Assembly: GCA_013138735.1 (NCBI GenBank)
Contig: WTCE01000150.1
Location: 1 to 46,760, forward strand
Origin: Crocinitomix sp.
Lineage (GTDB): Bacteria; Bacteroidota; Bacteroidia; Flavobacteriales_D; Crocinitomicaceae
Reading direction: 5' to 3'
DNA length: 46,760 nt
Below, one piece after another: positions 32,058-42,000 of this stretch; position 1 is the stretch's first letter; the number at the start of each line of letters is the position of its first letter. The notes beneath the pieces were generated by a model. That model did not search any database. It was not told the origin of the DNA and was given only the letters and a program-made list of their open reading frames with translations. A program made the translations under genes and the position numbers.

Positions 32058-35000
32058 TTAGTGTTTAACAACCTTTTTAACAGTCATTAAGTTATCATCC
32101 TGATCATAGAACTCTACAAAGTAAGTTCCGCGAGCCTGGAAATCATTCAAATCAACCGTAATTTTATTAGAGTTAAAGTTGAGCAGAGCAATTGTTTTGC
32201 CCAATACATCTTTAATTATAATTGTGCCTTGGTCTACATTACCAGTAGTGATGGTAACCAAGCCTTTAGTTGGATTAGGGTAGATGCTGATTTCGTATTT
32301 ATCCTCATCTGTTAAACCTAAACAATCAACAACATTTACAGTTATAGTATTTAAGAAGCTACATGTTCCGTCAATTGAATAAGTAATTTCAAAACTTCCT
32401 TCCCCTGATGAGGCTGGGTTAAATACACCCGTTTCGTCATCAATACAAGTTCCGCAATCTGCTGACCATGTTCCGCCACCTTCACTTGCATTCATTGTTA
32501 TAGGATCTCCTTGCAGACAAAGATCACCAACTGGAGTGATTTCCATGTCAGAATCTTCTAGTACTTCAGCAATTACTTCTATACGATCACTTGCACATGA
32601 ATAGGCATGAATTTCCCAATTGTAAAAATGATAGTAGTAATCAGGACCAGCACTACTGCTTAAAATAGTCACCGATTCTGCTAATTCAAAAGGATAAGCA
32701 GGAGTTCCAGTATTATTTCTAAATAAAGCGGGGCTACTTCCAACTTGAGTACCTAATTGTAGGCTTGTTCCAACGGGGAGAGGTAAATTAAGTACAACTG
32801 TACTTTCACCGTCAGGAATATTAACTGTTCTTGAGTCCAATACATCTCCAGTATTACTTCTCAATTCAATTGTTCTATTACCACTTCCATCAGCATCAAC
32901 ATCTACAGACCAAAGAACTACAGGTGTAGGGTTGTCAAATACAAGGTGTTGATCACCACTAAAATAACTTCCTCCACCAAAAGAACCGTCTTCTGGTCCT
33001 ACGAATAGGGGATCATCAAATAAATCATTTTCTACATAGTAAGATGTTGTCAAATCAAGTGGAGGAGTAGTATATGAAGGTCCCGTGAAAACTGGAATGC
33101 CACCTACAGGAACGTCATACCATTTTAATTCTCCATCACCGGTTGCTGTTAATGTCGCAACTTCTGTCGGGCAATTAGAATCTCCTTCAGCAGTAGGCGT
33201 TGTAGGGTAAGCAACTGTAATGTATCCTGTTTTAATTTCTGCATCAGCACCAACAAGATTTGAGGCTGTTAAGGTTACTGTATATGTTCCTTCTGCTGCA
33301 TAAACATGTGAAGGGTGTTGCTCATCAGATGTTTCACCATCTCCAAAATCCCAAGCCCATTCAGTTGGCGCATTGGTTGATAGATCAGTAAAGAAAACTT
33401 CACCTGTACAAGATGATTCTGAATTTACAGTAAAATCTGTTACGGGAGCTTCTACTGGCAAGTTACATGACCAAACGATTTCAAACCCGTCTCCTTGAAC
33501 GCCTCCATCTGAATGGAAAACGAGTGTTAAAGAAGGTCCTGTTGAGGTTAGATCAGTAGGTAAGTTATTGTTACAATAACGGTCGATTAACGGAGCAAAT
33601 TCATCCGGTCCGTCAAACACATCAAGGTAATCATAATCACATGTAACGCCTGGTCCTTCTTCTACATCAAATACAGGGAAAGATAAGTCTACGTTTAAAG
33701 CGCCAAAAGGTGAGATGGTTAACATTGCGTCTTCACCACTTGTATAATCACCATCAGGTCCACCACTGTCATATGCTGTACCTTCACAACCATTTTGAGT
33801 TGATGCTGTACCAGTTTCTGGAAAAATCACGATACAATCTGCATCAGGATTTACAGTGATATAATCTGTAAAGACAACTTCATCTGTTCCACAATCACCG
33901 CCATCAGCAAATAATGTTACTGTATAAACACCTTCCTCAGTATAAACGTGTACTGGGTTTTCTTCTGTACTTGTTTCTCCATCACCAAAATCCCATTCAT
34001 AAGTAATTGCGTTTGAACTTTCATTTGAAAAGTTAACGGTAAAAGGAATGGCACAACCTAATGAATCTGCTGTAAAGAAATCAGCCTCAGTTACTGGATT
34101 GTAAATATCTCCAACACCTACTGCATACCATGCATTCGCTGTTTGTTCAACCTCGAACGTACATACACCGTATAAATCAACTGCTGACTCGATCGCATAA
34201 AACCTTGCATCAGCAAAGTTAGAACTCGGCGTTAAATAAACCGTTAAATTTCTAAATGCAATAGCACTAGATGCTATGAAATCTACTCCAGAAACGTCAT
34301 AATCATCACCGTTATCATTTGTTCCAATTCCACCTTCAGTTAACAAGTAGTACCAAAAGTTTTGTACCCCACTGTTCGTGTGAACTCCGCCGCTATCTCC
34401 ACCACCTAAATCTGCCCAGAAATCACCAAAATATGTATCTGGGTCACCTTCTGCATTTGGATTTTCGATTGAACGAAGCGGTCCAGAAACTCCAATATCT
34501 TCTCCCAATGTCCAGTTCCAATCATCAGGACGACCAAAATTCTCGATAGCAGTTCCAAAAATATCACTAAACGATTCGTTTAACGCGCCAGATTCCATTG
34601 AGTAAATTAAACCCGCAGTATTAGATGTTAATCCGTGCGTTACTTCGTGTCCAGCTACATCTATTGAAGTTAGCGGAGTAAAGGCTACATTACCATCACC
34701 ATAAGTCATTCTACTACCATCCCAAAAGGCATTGTCATAAGCATCATCATAGTGCACGTAACTGTTTAATTGAAAACCGTCATTGTCAATACTATTTCTA
34801 CCGTGCTCTTCGAAATAATAATCATATGTCATTTCAGATCCCCAATGCGCATCTGTAGCAACCTCATCTTCTTCCGGGTTCACATTGTCCCAATCGTTGT
34901 CATCATCAATGAAATCAACCGCGTCACCATAAGAGGTTCCTTTGTTCATGTCAAATGTGCGGACACCATCTCCACGGCTTCCATCTCTTAAACGATATTC

Positions 35001-35789
35001 ACCACCAAAACTATCAGCAATAATTAATCTTTCAGCACTATAAGCTGTGTGGGCTGTACCTTCTTCGTCTGCATGACAAAGGATTGAATTTTCTCGTAGA
35101 ATTTCTCCTGTAATTGCATCCACATAAATATCTGCACGCGAAACTGGAGCGTGTCCATAAATATTGAATTTATAAGCCAAACGATAATCTTCAGCTTTGA
35201 AAGTCATATCTTTTGATACAAAAACAGCTTCTCCTTTTGGAAAATAAGTTGCGTCTGGATTTCTTGACTCCCATTTTAAGTGTCTTTCTTCTTCAGCTAG
35301 TTCCCATTTATAGACTTCAGCACCAACATGCTCTAACGCTTTAACTAAAGCAGCTTCCTCGTTTAAACTTGGAGAAGAAGCAATTGCAAACTTATCATAA
35401 ATCAATCCGTTTAAAGAATAGACTTTGTCATGGTTTGTATGTGCTATCCAAATTGCGTCTTCAACAGGTTGACCAAAATAGGTTTGTTGATAACGATAAT
35501 GAACATGACCTAAATTATCAACATCTTTTCTAATTTCTTTAAAAGCAATGTTGGGGTCGAATTTAAAATTCGATTTCATCCAAGCGTCTAACATATCAAT
35601 GTCAATTTGCTCAGATTTTCTGAATTTAATAAATGATGGAAGCGTGCTATAATTACTTTCGCGAACGACTTCTGCATTCCTATATTGAGAGCTCGCATCT
35701 GCTCCAGTTTGAATGCGTTGTGCACTCACGCCAAAAGGAACGTAGATTAAAGCCAAAAGGAATAAAAACTTATTGTAAGATATTTTCAT
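32058..35789 (-). CDS. Secreted M4 metallopeptidase, copy 2 (PKD-CUB-PKD-Ig-like, one 76-residue repeat, T9SS type A)
   Basis: A 1243-residue paralog of copy 1 with the same order of parts: signal peptide 1-23, propeptide about 45-230, M4 domain about 235-562 with HEVTH (381-385), E405 and H470, PKD (568-648), CUB-like (658-776), PKD (783-860), Ig-like region (862-1076), one 76-residue unit (1081-1155), and a type A sorting domain (1165-1243). The sorting domain is nearly identical to that of copy 1, sharing for example DLNDFQARGTYFVEFYD. The catalytic set is complete. A segment after the active-site helix differs (DIGVSGPLRSIENPN instead of DIGTHFRNMANPN). No clear promoter of the TAnnTTTG type lies immediately upstream. 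Confidence 0.93.
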   Translation of the reverse strand: MKISYNKFLFLLALIYVPFGVSAQRIQTGADASSQYRNAEVVRESNYSTLPSFIKFRKSEQIDIDMLDAWMKSNFKFDPNIAFKEIRKDVDNLGHVHYRYQQTYFGQPVEDAIWIAHTNHDKVYSLNGLIYDKFAIASSPSLNEEAALVKALEHVGAEVYKWELAEEERHLKWESRNPDATYFPKGEAVFVSKDMTFKAEDYRLAYKFNIYGHAPVSRADIYVDAITGEILRENSILCHADEEGTAHTAYSAERLIIADSFGGEYRLRDGSRGDGVRTFDMNKGTSYGDAVDFIDDDNDWDNVNPEEDEVATDAHWGSEMTYDYYFEEHGRNSIDNDGFQLNSYVHYDDAYDNAFWDGSRMTYGDGNVAFTPLTSIDVAGHEVTHGLTSNTAGLIYSMESGALNESFSDIFGTAIENFGRPDDWNWTLGEDIGVSGPLRSIENPNAEGDPDTYFGDFWADLGGGDSGGVHTNSGVQNFWYYLLTEGGIGTNDNGDDYDVSGVDFIASSAIAFRNLTVYLTPSSNFADARFYAIESAVDLYGVCTFEVEQTANAWYAVGVGDIYNPVTEADFFTADSLGCAIPFTVNFSNESSNAITYEWDFGDGETSTEENPVHVYTEEGVYTVTLFADGGDCGTDEVVFTDYITVNPDADCIVIFPETGTASTQNGCEGTAYDSGGPDGDYTSGEDAMLTISPFGALNVDLSFPVFDVEEGPGVTCDYDYLDVFDGPDEFAPLIDRYCNNNLPTDLTSTGPSLTLVFHSDGGVQGDGFEIVWSCNLPVEAPVTDFTVNSESSCTGEVFFTDLSTNAPTEWAWDFGDGETSDEQHPSHVYAAEGTYTVTLTASNLVGADAEIKTGYITVAYPTTPTAEGDSNCPTEVATLTATGDGELKWYDVPVGGIPVFTGPSYTTPPLDLTTSYYVENDLFDDPLFVGPEDGSFGGGSYFSGDQHLVFDNPTPVVLWSVDVDADGSGNRTIELRSNTGDVLDSRTVNIPDGESTVVLNLPLPVGTSLQLGTQVGSSPALFRNNTGTPAYPFELAESVTILSSSAGPDYYYHFYNWEIHAYSCASDRIEVIAEVLEDSDMEITPVGDLCLQGDPITMNASEGGGTWSADCGTCIDDETGVFNPASSGEGSFEITYSIDGTCSFLNTITVNVVDCLGLTDEDKYEISIYPNPTKGLVTITTGNVDQGTIIIKDVLGKTIALLNFNSNKITVDLNDFQARGTYFVEFYDQDDNLMTVKKVVKH

Positions 35790-36185
35790 GTTATAGTTTT
35801 TTTACGTTGCACAAGATACAGAAAAACGATTAGATTAAAAACCATTCATTTCTTGTATTTAGATGGGTTTATTTTTGTTTTTAAGAGAAAGGATTCCAAT
35901 AGTTCGATATAAAGAGGTTGAGATTTAATGAAATCGAAATTAAAATTTTATTCACTAAAATTATTAGGCGCTATTTTACTGAAGTGAAATTCACAGCTAA
36001 TTGTTTGATGTGACTGGTTTGTTGAGGGTTGGGCTGGTGTTGAAAGAGTATTGTCATATCTCTTGTCTCGTATCTAAGTATTAATAAGTGTTCAGTTTGG
36101 ACCGATAGATTTGAAATCTGAGAGTGCAATAATTCTCTAGGAAATTTTCACGCTCATTTGTTAGGCGCGCACAATTTAATTACAA
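35790..36185. other. Gene-free spacer between M4 copies 2 and 3
   Basis: The gap is 450 bp (35790-36239). Its right end holds the terminator of copy 3. The rest is AT-rich, with no open frame of note, no tRNA or known RNA motif, and no inverted-repeat ends of a mobile element that I can see. It is expected to hold the promoter of copy 2, but I found no convincing TTG/TAnnTTTG pair. Confidence 0.4.
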
Positions 36186-36218
36186 AAAAAAGGAAAGAGC
36201 ATTGCTCTTTCCTTTTTT
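36186..36218 (-). terminator. Terminator after M4 peptidase copy 3
   Basis: A 15-bp perfect stem: AAAAAAGGAAAGAGC (36186-36200), loop ATT, GCTCTTTCCTTTTTT (36204-36218). On the minus strand it ends in a T-run, 21 bp after the stop of copy 3. This separates copy 3 from copies 2 and 1 transcriptionally. Confidence 0.9.
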
Positions 36219-36239
36219 CATATCAATATTTTTAAAGGA

Positions 36240-38819
36240 TTAGTTAACCACAACCTTTTCTATTTTAATTGTTGCGCCTTTTTTATCTTTTATGTTGACC
36301 ATATAGATTCCGGTAGCGTTGTACTTAGGTAAGTTAATATGCGTTAAACTTTCTGTTATTGGTAACGTAATTATTTTGCGGCCCAATATATCTGAAATTT
36401 CAATTGTACCTTCAGTCAACGTTTTTGTATCAACTGTAAAAGCATTATGAGTTGGGTTAGGGTAGATGCTTATATTATTGCTTTGATCTTCTGAAATTCC
36501 AGTATCATCAACAATGGTGCATGACCATTCCATTTTAAACCCAGTGCCTTGTACTAATCCATCAGAATGGAATACCAAGGTGATTTCACCTCCGGTGGAA
36601 GTGATTGTAGTTGGAACATTCGAATTACAATACTTATCGATAAGCGGTGAGTCGTCATCTGGACCATCATAGATTCTTAACCAATCCCAAGCACATGTTG
36701 GATTGTCTTCAACGTCAAATTCTAAGAAGTTTATTTCTACAGAACCTGCGCCATCAGGAGCAATTGTTATTTCTGCATTTTCTCCTGCTCCATAGTTTTC
36801 AGCGGATCCGCCACTGTCAAATAAAACTCCTTGACAGGCAGTTATTAAATCTCCTGTTCCAGTTCCTGGGAAAATTACAGGACAATCTGTCTCTGTATCG
36901 ATAACGATAAAAGCCACTGCTGTAGTATCATCATCTCCGCAAGCAGCCCCGTCTACTGTAAGTGTGACATTGAAGTCTCCTTCAGTCGTGTACGTGTGTG
37001 AAGGATTAGGATCGGTGCTTGTACCGCCATCTCCAAAATCCCACATAAAGTCGATTCCATTGATACTTTCATTCTCAAAATCAACTGTAAATGGTAATTC
37101 ACAACCTTCGGTTTCAGGAGCGGTAAAACTGGCAAATACAAATGGTGAATATTCTGCACCAACACCTACTGCATACCAGGCATTAGTGGTTTGCTCAACT
37201 TCGAACGAACATGCGCCATATAAGTCAATAGCAGATTGGATCGCATAGAAACGTGCATCCTCGAATTGAGAACTCGGCGTTAAATAAACGGTTAAGTTTC
37301 TAAATGCAATTGCGCTAGCAGCATCAACACCTGCACTTACAACAGTATAATCATCTCCATTGTCATTTGTGCCTGTTCCACCTTCTGTTAAGAGATAAAA
37401 CCAATAGTTTTGAACGCCACTGTTAGTATGAACTCCGCCGCTATCCCATCCGTCAAGGTCGGCCCAAAAATCACCAAAATAAGTGTCAGGGTGTCCTTTG
37501 TCATTAGGATCTGCAATATTTCTGAATGCCTCTCCAATTTCTAAACCAATGAACCAGTCCCAGTCTTCTGGTCGTGCAAAACGCTCAATTGCCGTTCCAA
37601 AAATATCACTAAAAGATTCGTTTAATGCGCCAGATTCTGCTGAATAAATTAGATCAGCTGTATTGCTTGTAAGTCCGTGTGTTACTTCATGTCCTGCAAT
37701 ATCTAGTGTTGTAAGCGGTGTAACTCCTCCGCCATCTCCATCTCCATAAGTCATCCGACTTCCATCCCAAAAGGCATTATAAAAGTCAACACCATAATGT
37801 ACGTAACTGTTTAATTGGAAGCCAGCATTATCAATGCTGTTTCGGCTGTGGATGTCAAAAAAGTAATCGTACGTCATTTCAGATCCACAATGTGCATCTG
37901 TCGCGAATTCATCCAGTTCTGGATTGATATTGTTCCAATCGTTATCGGTATCAATAAAATCGGTAAATGAACCAAAGTCTGTTCCTTGATTCAGATCAAA
38001 AGTTCTAACTCCATCACCACGACTTCCGTCGCGTAAACGATATTCGCCATCAAAACTGTCAGCAATTATATCTTGGTCGCCGCTATATGCTGAGTGTGCT
38101 GTTCCGGGTTCGTCTGCATGATGAATGAGCATGTTTTCGCGAATTACTTCTCCTGAATTGGCATCTACATAAACTTCGGCACGGTAGAGTGGGGCGTGTG
38201 CATAAATATTAAATTTATAGGCAAGACGGTATGTCGCTGCGCTAAAATCAATTTCAGTTGGAATAAAAACCAACTCGCCTTTTGGAAAGTAGGTTGCTTC
38301 AGCGTCTTCTGACTCCCACTTTAAATGTTGCTCTTCTCCTGCTATTTCCCATTTGTATTCCGTGGCGCCAACATGCAATAGTGCATGCGTTAATGCGGTG
38401 TTTTCATCTAGACTGTTGGATGTAGGTGTGTTCAATTTGGAATAAATCATTCCATTTAACGAATACACTTTGCCGTCTTTTGTGTGGGCAATCCAAATAG
38501 CATCCTCAATTGATTTGCCAAAATAAGTTTGCTGATAACGATAGTGTGTATGACCGATATTGTCAATTTCTGTTCGGATTAATTTAAAACCCATATTGGA
38601 ATCAAATCGAATATTCGATACCATCCACGTTTTTAAAGTTGTAATAGTGATATTACTATCATCTTTAAATTTAATGAAAGAAGGAATGTCGGTCATTTGA
38701 TTGTCTCGAACGAATTCAATATCTGTCAAATTTGAGGCATTTTCTCTTTCAGGATGCATGTGTTGTGCAGATGCAATAATTGGAAATGAAATAAAAATTA
38801 GCGCGTACAGTAGTTTCAT
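36240..38819 (-). CDS. Secreted M4 metallopeptidase, copy 3 (PKD-CUB, T9SS type A)
   Basis: An 859-residue paralog with the simplest tail: signal peptide 1-18, propeptide about 45-230, M4 domain about 232-555 with HEVTH (377-381), E401 and H464, one PKD (562-641, WDFGDGG), CUB-like (655-768) and a type A sorting domain (781-859, ISIYPNPTHNAF). One oddity is DAHCGSEMTYDYF at 308-320, where the other copies have DAHWG. The Trp-to-Cys change is at the start of the helix that in thermolysin-like proteins lies close to the calcium and active-site region. The residue adds an unpaired cysteine. Its sorting domain is less like those of copies 1 and 2 than they are like each other. A strong terminator follows. 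Confidence 0.93.
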   Translation of the reverse strand: MKLLYALIFISFPIIASAQHMHPERENASNLTDIEFVRDNQMTDIPSFIKFKDDSNITITTLKTWMVSNIRFDSNMGFKLIRTEIDNIGHTHYRYQQTYFGKSIEDAIWIAHTKDGKVYSLNGMIYSKLNTPTSNSLDENTALTHALLHVGATEYKWEIAGEEQHLKWESEDAEATYFPKGELVFIPTEIDFSAATYRLAYKFNIYAHAPLYRAEVYVDANSGEVIRENMLIHHADEPGTAHSAYSGDQDIIADSFDGEYRLRDGSRGDGVRTFDLNQGTDFGSFTDFIDTDNDWNNINPELDEFATDAHCGSEMTYDYFFDIHSRNSIDNAGFQLNSYVHYGVDFYNAFWDGSRMTYGDGDGGGVTPLTTLDIAGHEVTHGLTSNTADLIYSAESGALNESFSDIFGTAIERFARPEDWDWFIGLEIGEAFRNIADPNDKGHPDTYFGDFWADLDGWDSGGVHTNSGVQNYWFYLLTEGGTGTNDNGDDYTVVSAGVDAASAIAFRNLTVYLTPSSQFEDARFYAIQSAIDLYGACSFEVEQTTNAWYAVGVGAEYSPFVFASFTAPETEGCELPFTVDFENESINGIDFMWDFGDGGTSTDPNPSHTYTTEGDFNVTLTVDGAACGDDDTTAVAFIVIDTETDCPVIFPGTGTGDLITACQGVLFDSGGSAENYGAGENAEITIAPDGAGSVEINFLEFDVEDNPTCAWDWLRIYDGPDDDSPLIDKYCNSNVPTTITSTGGEITLVFHSDGLVQGTGFKMEWSCTIVDDTGISEDQSNNISIYPNPTHNAFTVDTKTLTEGTIEISDILGRKIITLPITESLTHINLPKYNATGIYMVNIKDKKGATIKIEKVVVN

Positions 38820-39059
38820 GTGTTGTGTATTATTTGATTTACAATTTACAGATAAATTGTTGTTATTTTGAGGTTAAATAATAATAAATGACAGCTAAAC
38901 ATCTTTAAATTAAGGGATTGTTGAAATCCTAATTAGTAAATATCACTAGCTCGACTTTCTGTCAAGTATGATGATTTTGAGTTAATAGTTTGCCTTTGTA
39001 ATGAATACAAAAGCGTAGCAGTCATCCCCCAAATGGAGGGAGAGTGAATATACGGACCT

Positions 39060-42000
39060 TTATTTTATTACTGTCACGTGACCTTGCGCTTTGTGACGTT
39101 TATCTGTCATAGTCTCGCTGAAGTCTAATGACCAAATGTAAACACCTGATTCAACTAGACCATTACCGCCATATGTTCCATCCCAGCCATAAAATGCGTC
39201 AAATGTTTCAAATACAGTTTCGCCCCATCTGTTGTAAATAACAAGGTGGAAATCATAAGGATCATATCCTGATCTGAATGAAGGTGCAAATGTTTCATTA
39301 AACGTATCTCCGTCAGGAGTGAATGTATTCGGAATATAGTAGATTATCACATCATTTACAGTAACAATTTTCTGCGTAAAGTCTGAACATAATCCGTTTT
39401 GACTAAAAGCCTCTAATGTTATCGTATATGATCTCGGTACTTCAGGATAAGTGTGAGTAGGGTCTGTTGTGTTTGACAATGGAGAACTATCGCCAAATGT
39501 CCAAGTATAAGCATACCCATTTTCAGAGGTATTGGTTAATACCACAGTTGGATCAAATGTGTCGATTACATTCGGAGCACAATCAAACGAAGCAACTGGA
39601 GTTGCAGTAACTGTAACATAATCCGCAACGCTCATGGTGTCTTTACATCCGTAATCATTGGTAACAATTAATTCAATATCATATAATTGATCCGTATAAG
39701 TTTCGCTAAAACAAATGCGTGGATTTTCTTCGAAGGCAACGTCACCACTCTCAAGAACCCAATACCAATTTGAGATGCCAGCTGTTGCTGAAACTGAAAG
39801 ACTTGTAAATTCAATACAATCAGGACTACAAACCGCCGTTACATCAGATGTAAAGTTGGCTGTTGGCTTTTCAAATACATTTACTGGAATTGTAATTACG
39901 TCTTCACATCCAAAATCAGAAGTGATTGTTAATGTTGCGTCATAAGTTCCAGCAGTAGTATAATTTTTAATTGGGTCGGCAACTGCTCCGCCAGAACCGT
40001 CTCCAAAATCCCATGACCAGTCAGTAATTGCTCCACCTGAAATGGTCGATAAATCGTTAAACATTGTTGGATCTCCATTAACACAAACATCAAGTGCTGA
40101 GAAATTTGCTTCTGGGTTAGGATAAATTGTGATTGGAATAGTGACTACACCTTCACAACCATTGTCTGAAGTAGCGGTTAAAGTCACATCAAATGTACCG
40201 TCTGCGCCATATTCATAGATTGGACCGGCTCCCACTCCTGTTCCGCCATCACCAAATTCCCAATCTAGTGTTGCTATAAGTTCAGGTGCTAAAATGGTTG
40301 ATAAATCAGTAAATGTAGCGTCGGTTCCAAAACAGACGTTATCGAAAGAAAAATCTGCAGTAGGAACATCAAAACGGTTGATTGTATACGTTACTGAGCT
40401 CGCACATCCTTCTGCCGAAACCACATCCAATGTTACATCATAAGGTCCTGGTGCACCGTAAGTATGTGTTGGATCTTCTGAAATATCTGCAGGTGTACCA
40501 TCACCAAAATCCCAACTAAAGTCCGTCAACACCGCTCCATCTGGAGAGGTTGAAAGGTTGGTAAAAGCTGCGTCAATATTAACACATCCATCATCAAAAG
40601 AAAAATCGGCAACGGGGGATGGGTTAATTGTTATTGCTGTAGTGATTGAGTCTGCACATCCATTGTCTGAGGTGGCAACTAGTTTAACATCATATGTTCC
40701 GAAAGTCGCATAAGTATAGGTTGGATCAGTCAGTGGGGAAGTTCCCGCATCACCAAAATCCCATGCCCATGTCACAATTGCACCAACTGGAATGGTCGTT
40801 GCATCAGTAAATGCCGTAAGGTCACCTTCGCAAAGGTCAGCGACAGTAAAGTCAACAACAGGAGCGTCAAATACTTCAATGTCTAATAAAAATACATCTT
40901 CACATCCTAAGTCATTTGTCACTGTTAATTCAACAGGGTAAACACCTGTTCCAGCAAAAGTGTGTGTTGGATTCTCGTCAGGAGATGTCCCACCATCACC
41001 GAAATCCCAAGCCCAAGTGTCTAAAACACCAGCAGCTGTAGTTGAAGCATCTGTAAAGTCAACTTCTCCATCAGGAAAGCAGCCAGGTGTTGCAGTAAAA
41101 TCGCCATCAACTATTGTAACATATTCGGGGCCAACACCAACGGCATACCATGCATTTGTTGTTTCTTTTTCCTCTACTGAACATTCGCCAAATAAATCAA
41201 TTGCAGACTGAATTGCAAAGAATCGCGCATCTGGATGATCTGATCCGTCGGTTAAATAAACGGTTAAATTTCTGAAGGCAATAGCGCTTGAAGATTCAAA
41301 TCCGAGTGCACCAACTGTATAGGCATCTCCGTTATCATTTGTTCCTGCTCCGCCACTCACTAATAAATAATACCAAAAATTTTGAACACCACTATTGGTG
41401 TGAACTCCACCATTGTCTCCTCCAACAAGAGAAGCCCAGTTCGTTCCAAAATACGTGTCGGGATGACCAAATAAATTCGGATTTTCTAAAGATCTGAATG
41501 AAGCACCAATATCAGCACTTAATAACCAATCCCAATCGCCAGGACGGGCAAAGTTTTCAATTGCTGTACCAAAAATGTCACTGAAAGATTCGTTCAATGC
41601 ACCCGATTCACCATAGTAAATTAGGTTGGCTGTTAAATTTGTTAATCCGTGTGTAATTTCGTGTCCAGCAATATCAAGCGATACAAGCGGCGTATAGGGC
41701 GCACCATTACCGTCACCATAAGTCATCCGTGTTCCGTCCCAAAAAGCGTTGACGTAATTCACACCATAATGCACATAACTGTTTAATTGAAATCCGGCAT
41801 CATCAATACTATTTCGTCCGTGAATATCGTTGAAATAATCGTAAGTTCTTTCTGTACCCCAGTGGGCATCACCAGCATATTCATCCTGTTGCGGATTTAC
41901 ATTGTTCCAGGTATTGTCAGCATCAAGAAAGTCAACAGCTCCTCCATAACCATAAGCTTGATTGAGGTCAAAGGTGCGAATACCCAGTCCGCGAGAACCA

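Noticed and set aside
38985-39059. Terminator after M4 copy 4
   Set aside because: Only a short C/G-rich inverted repeat (TCCCCC/GGAGGGA) is present, without a proper loop or T-run on the minus strand.
39500-41100. CRISPR-like array in copy 4
   Set aside because: The periodic signal is the WDFGDG motif of tandem PKD domains, about 250 bp apart and diverged at the DNA level. There are no short identical repeats with unique spacers.
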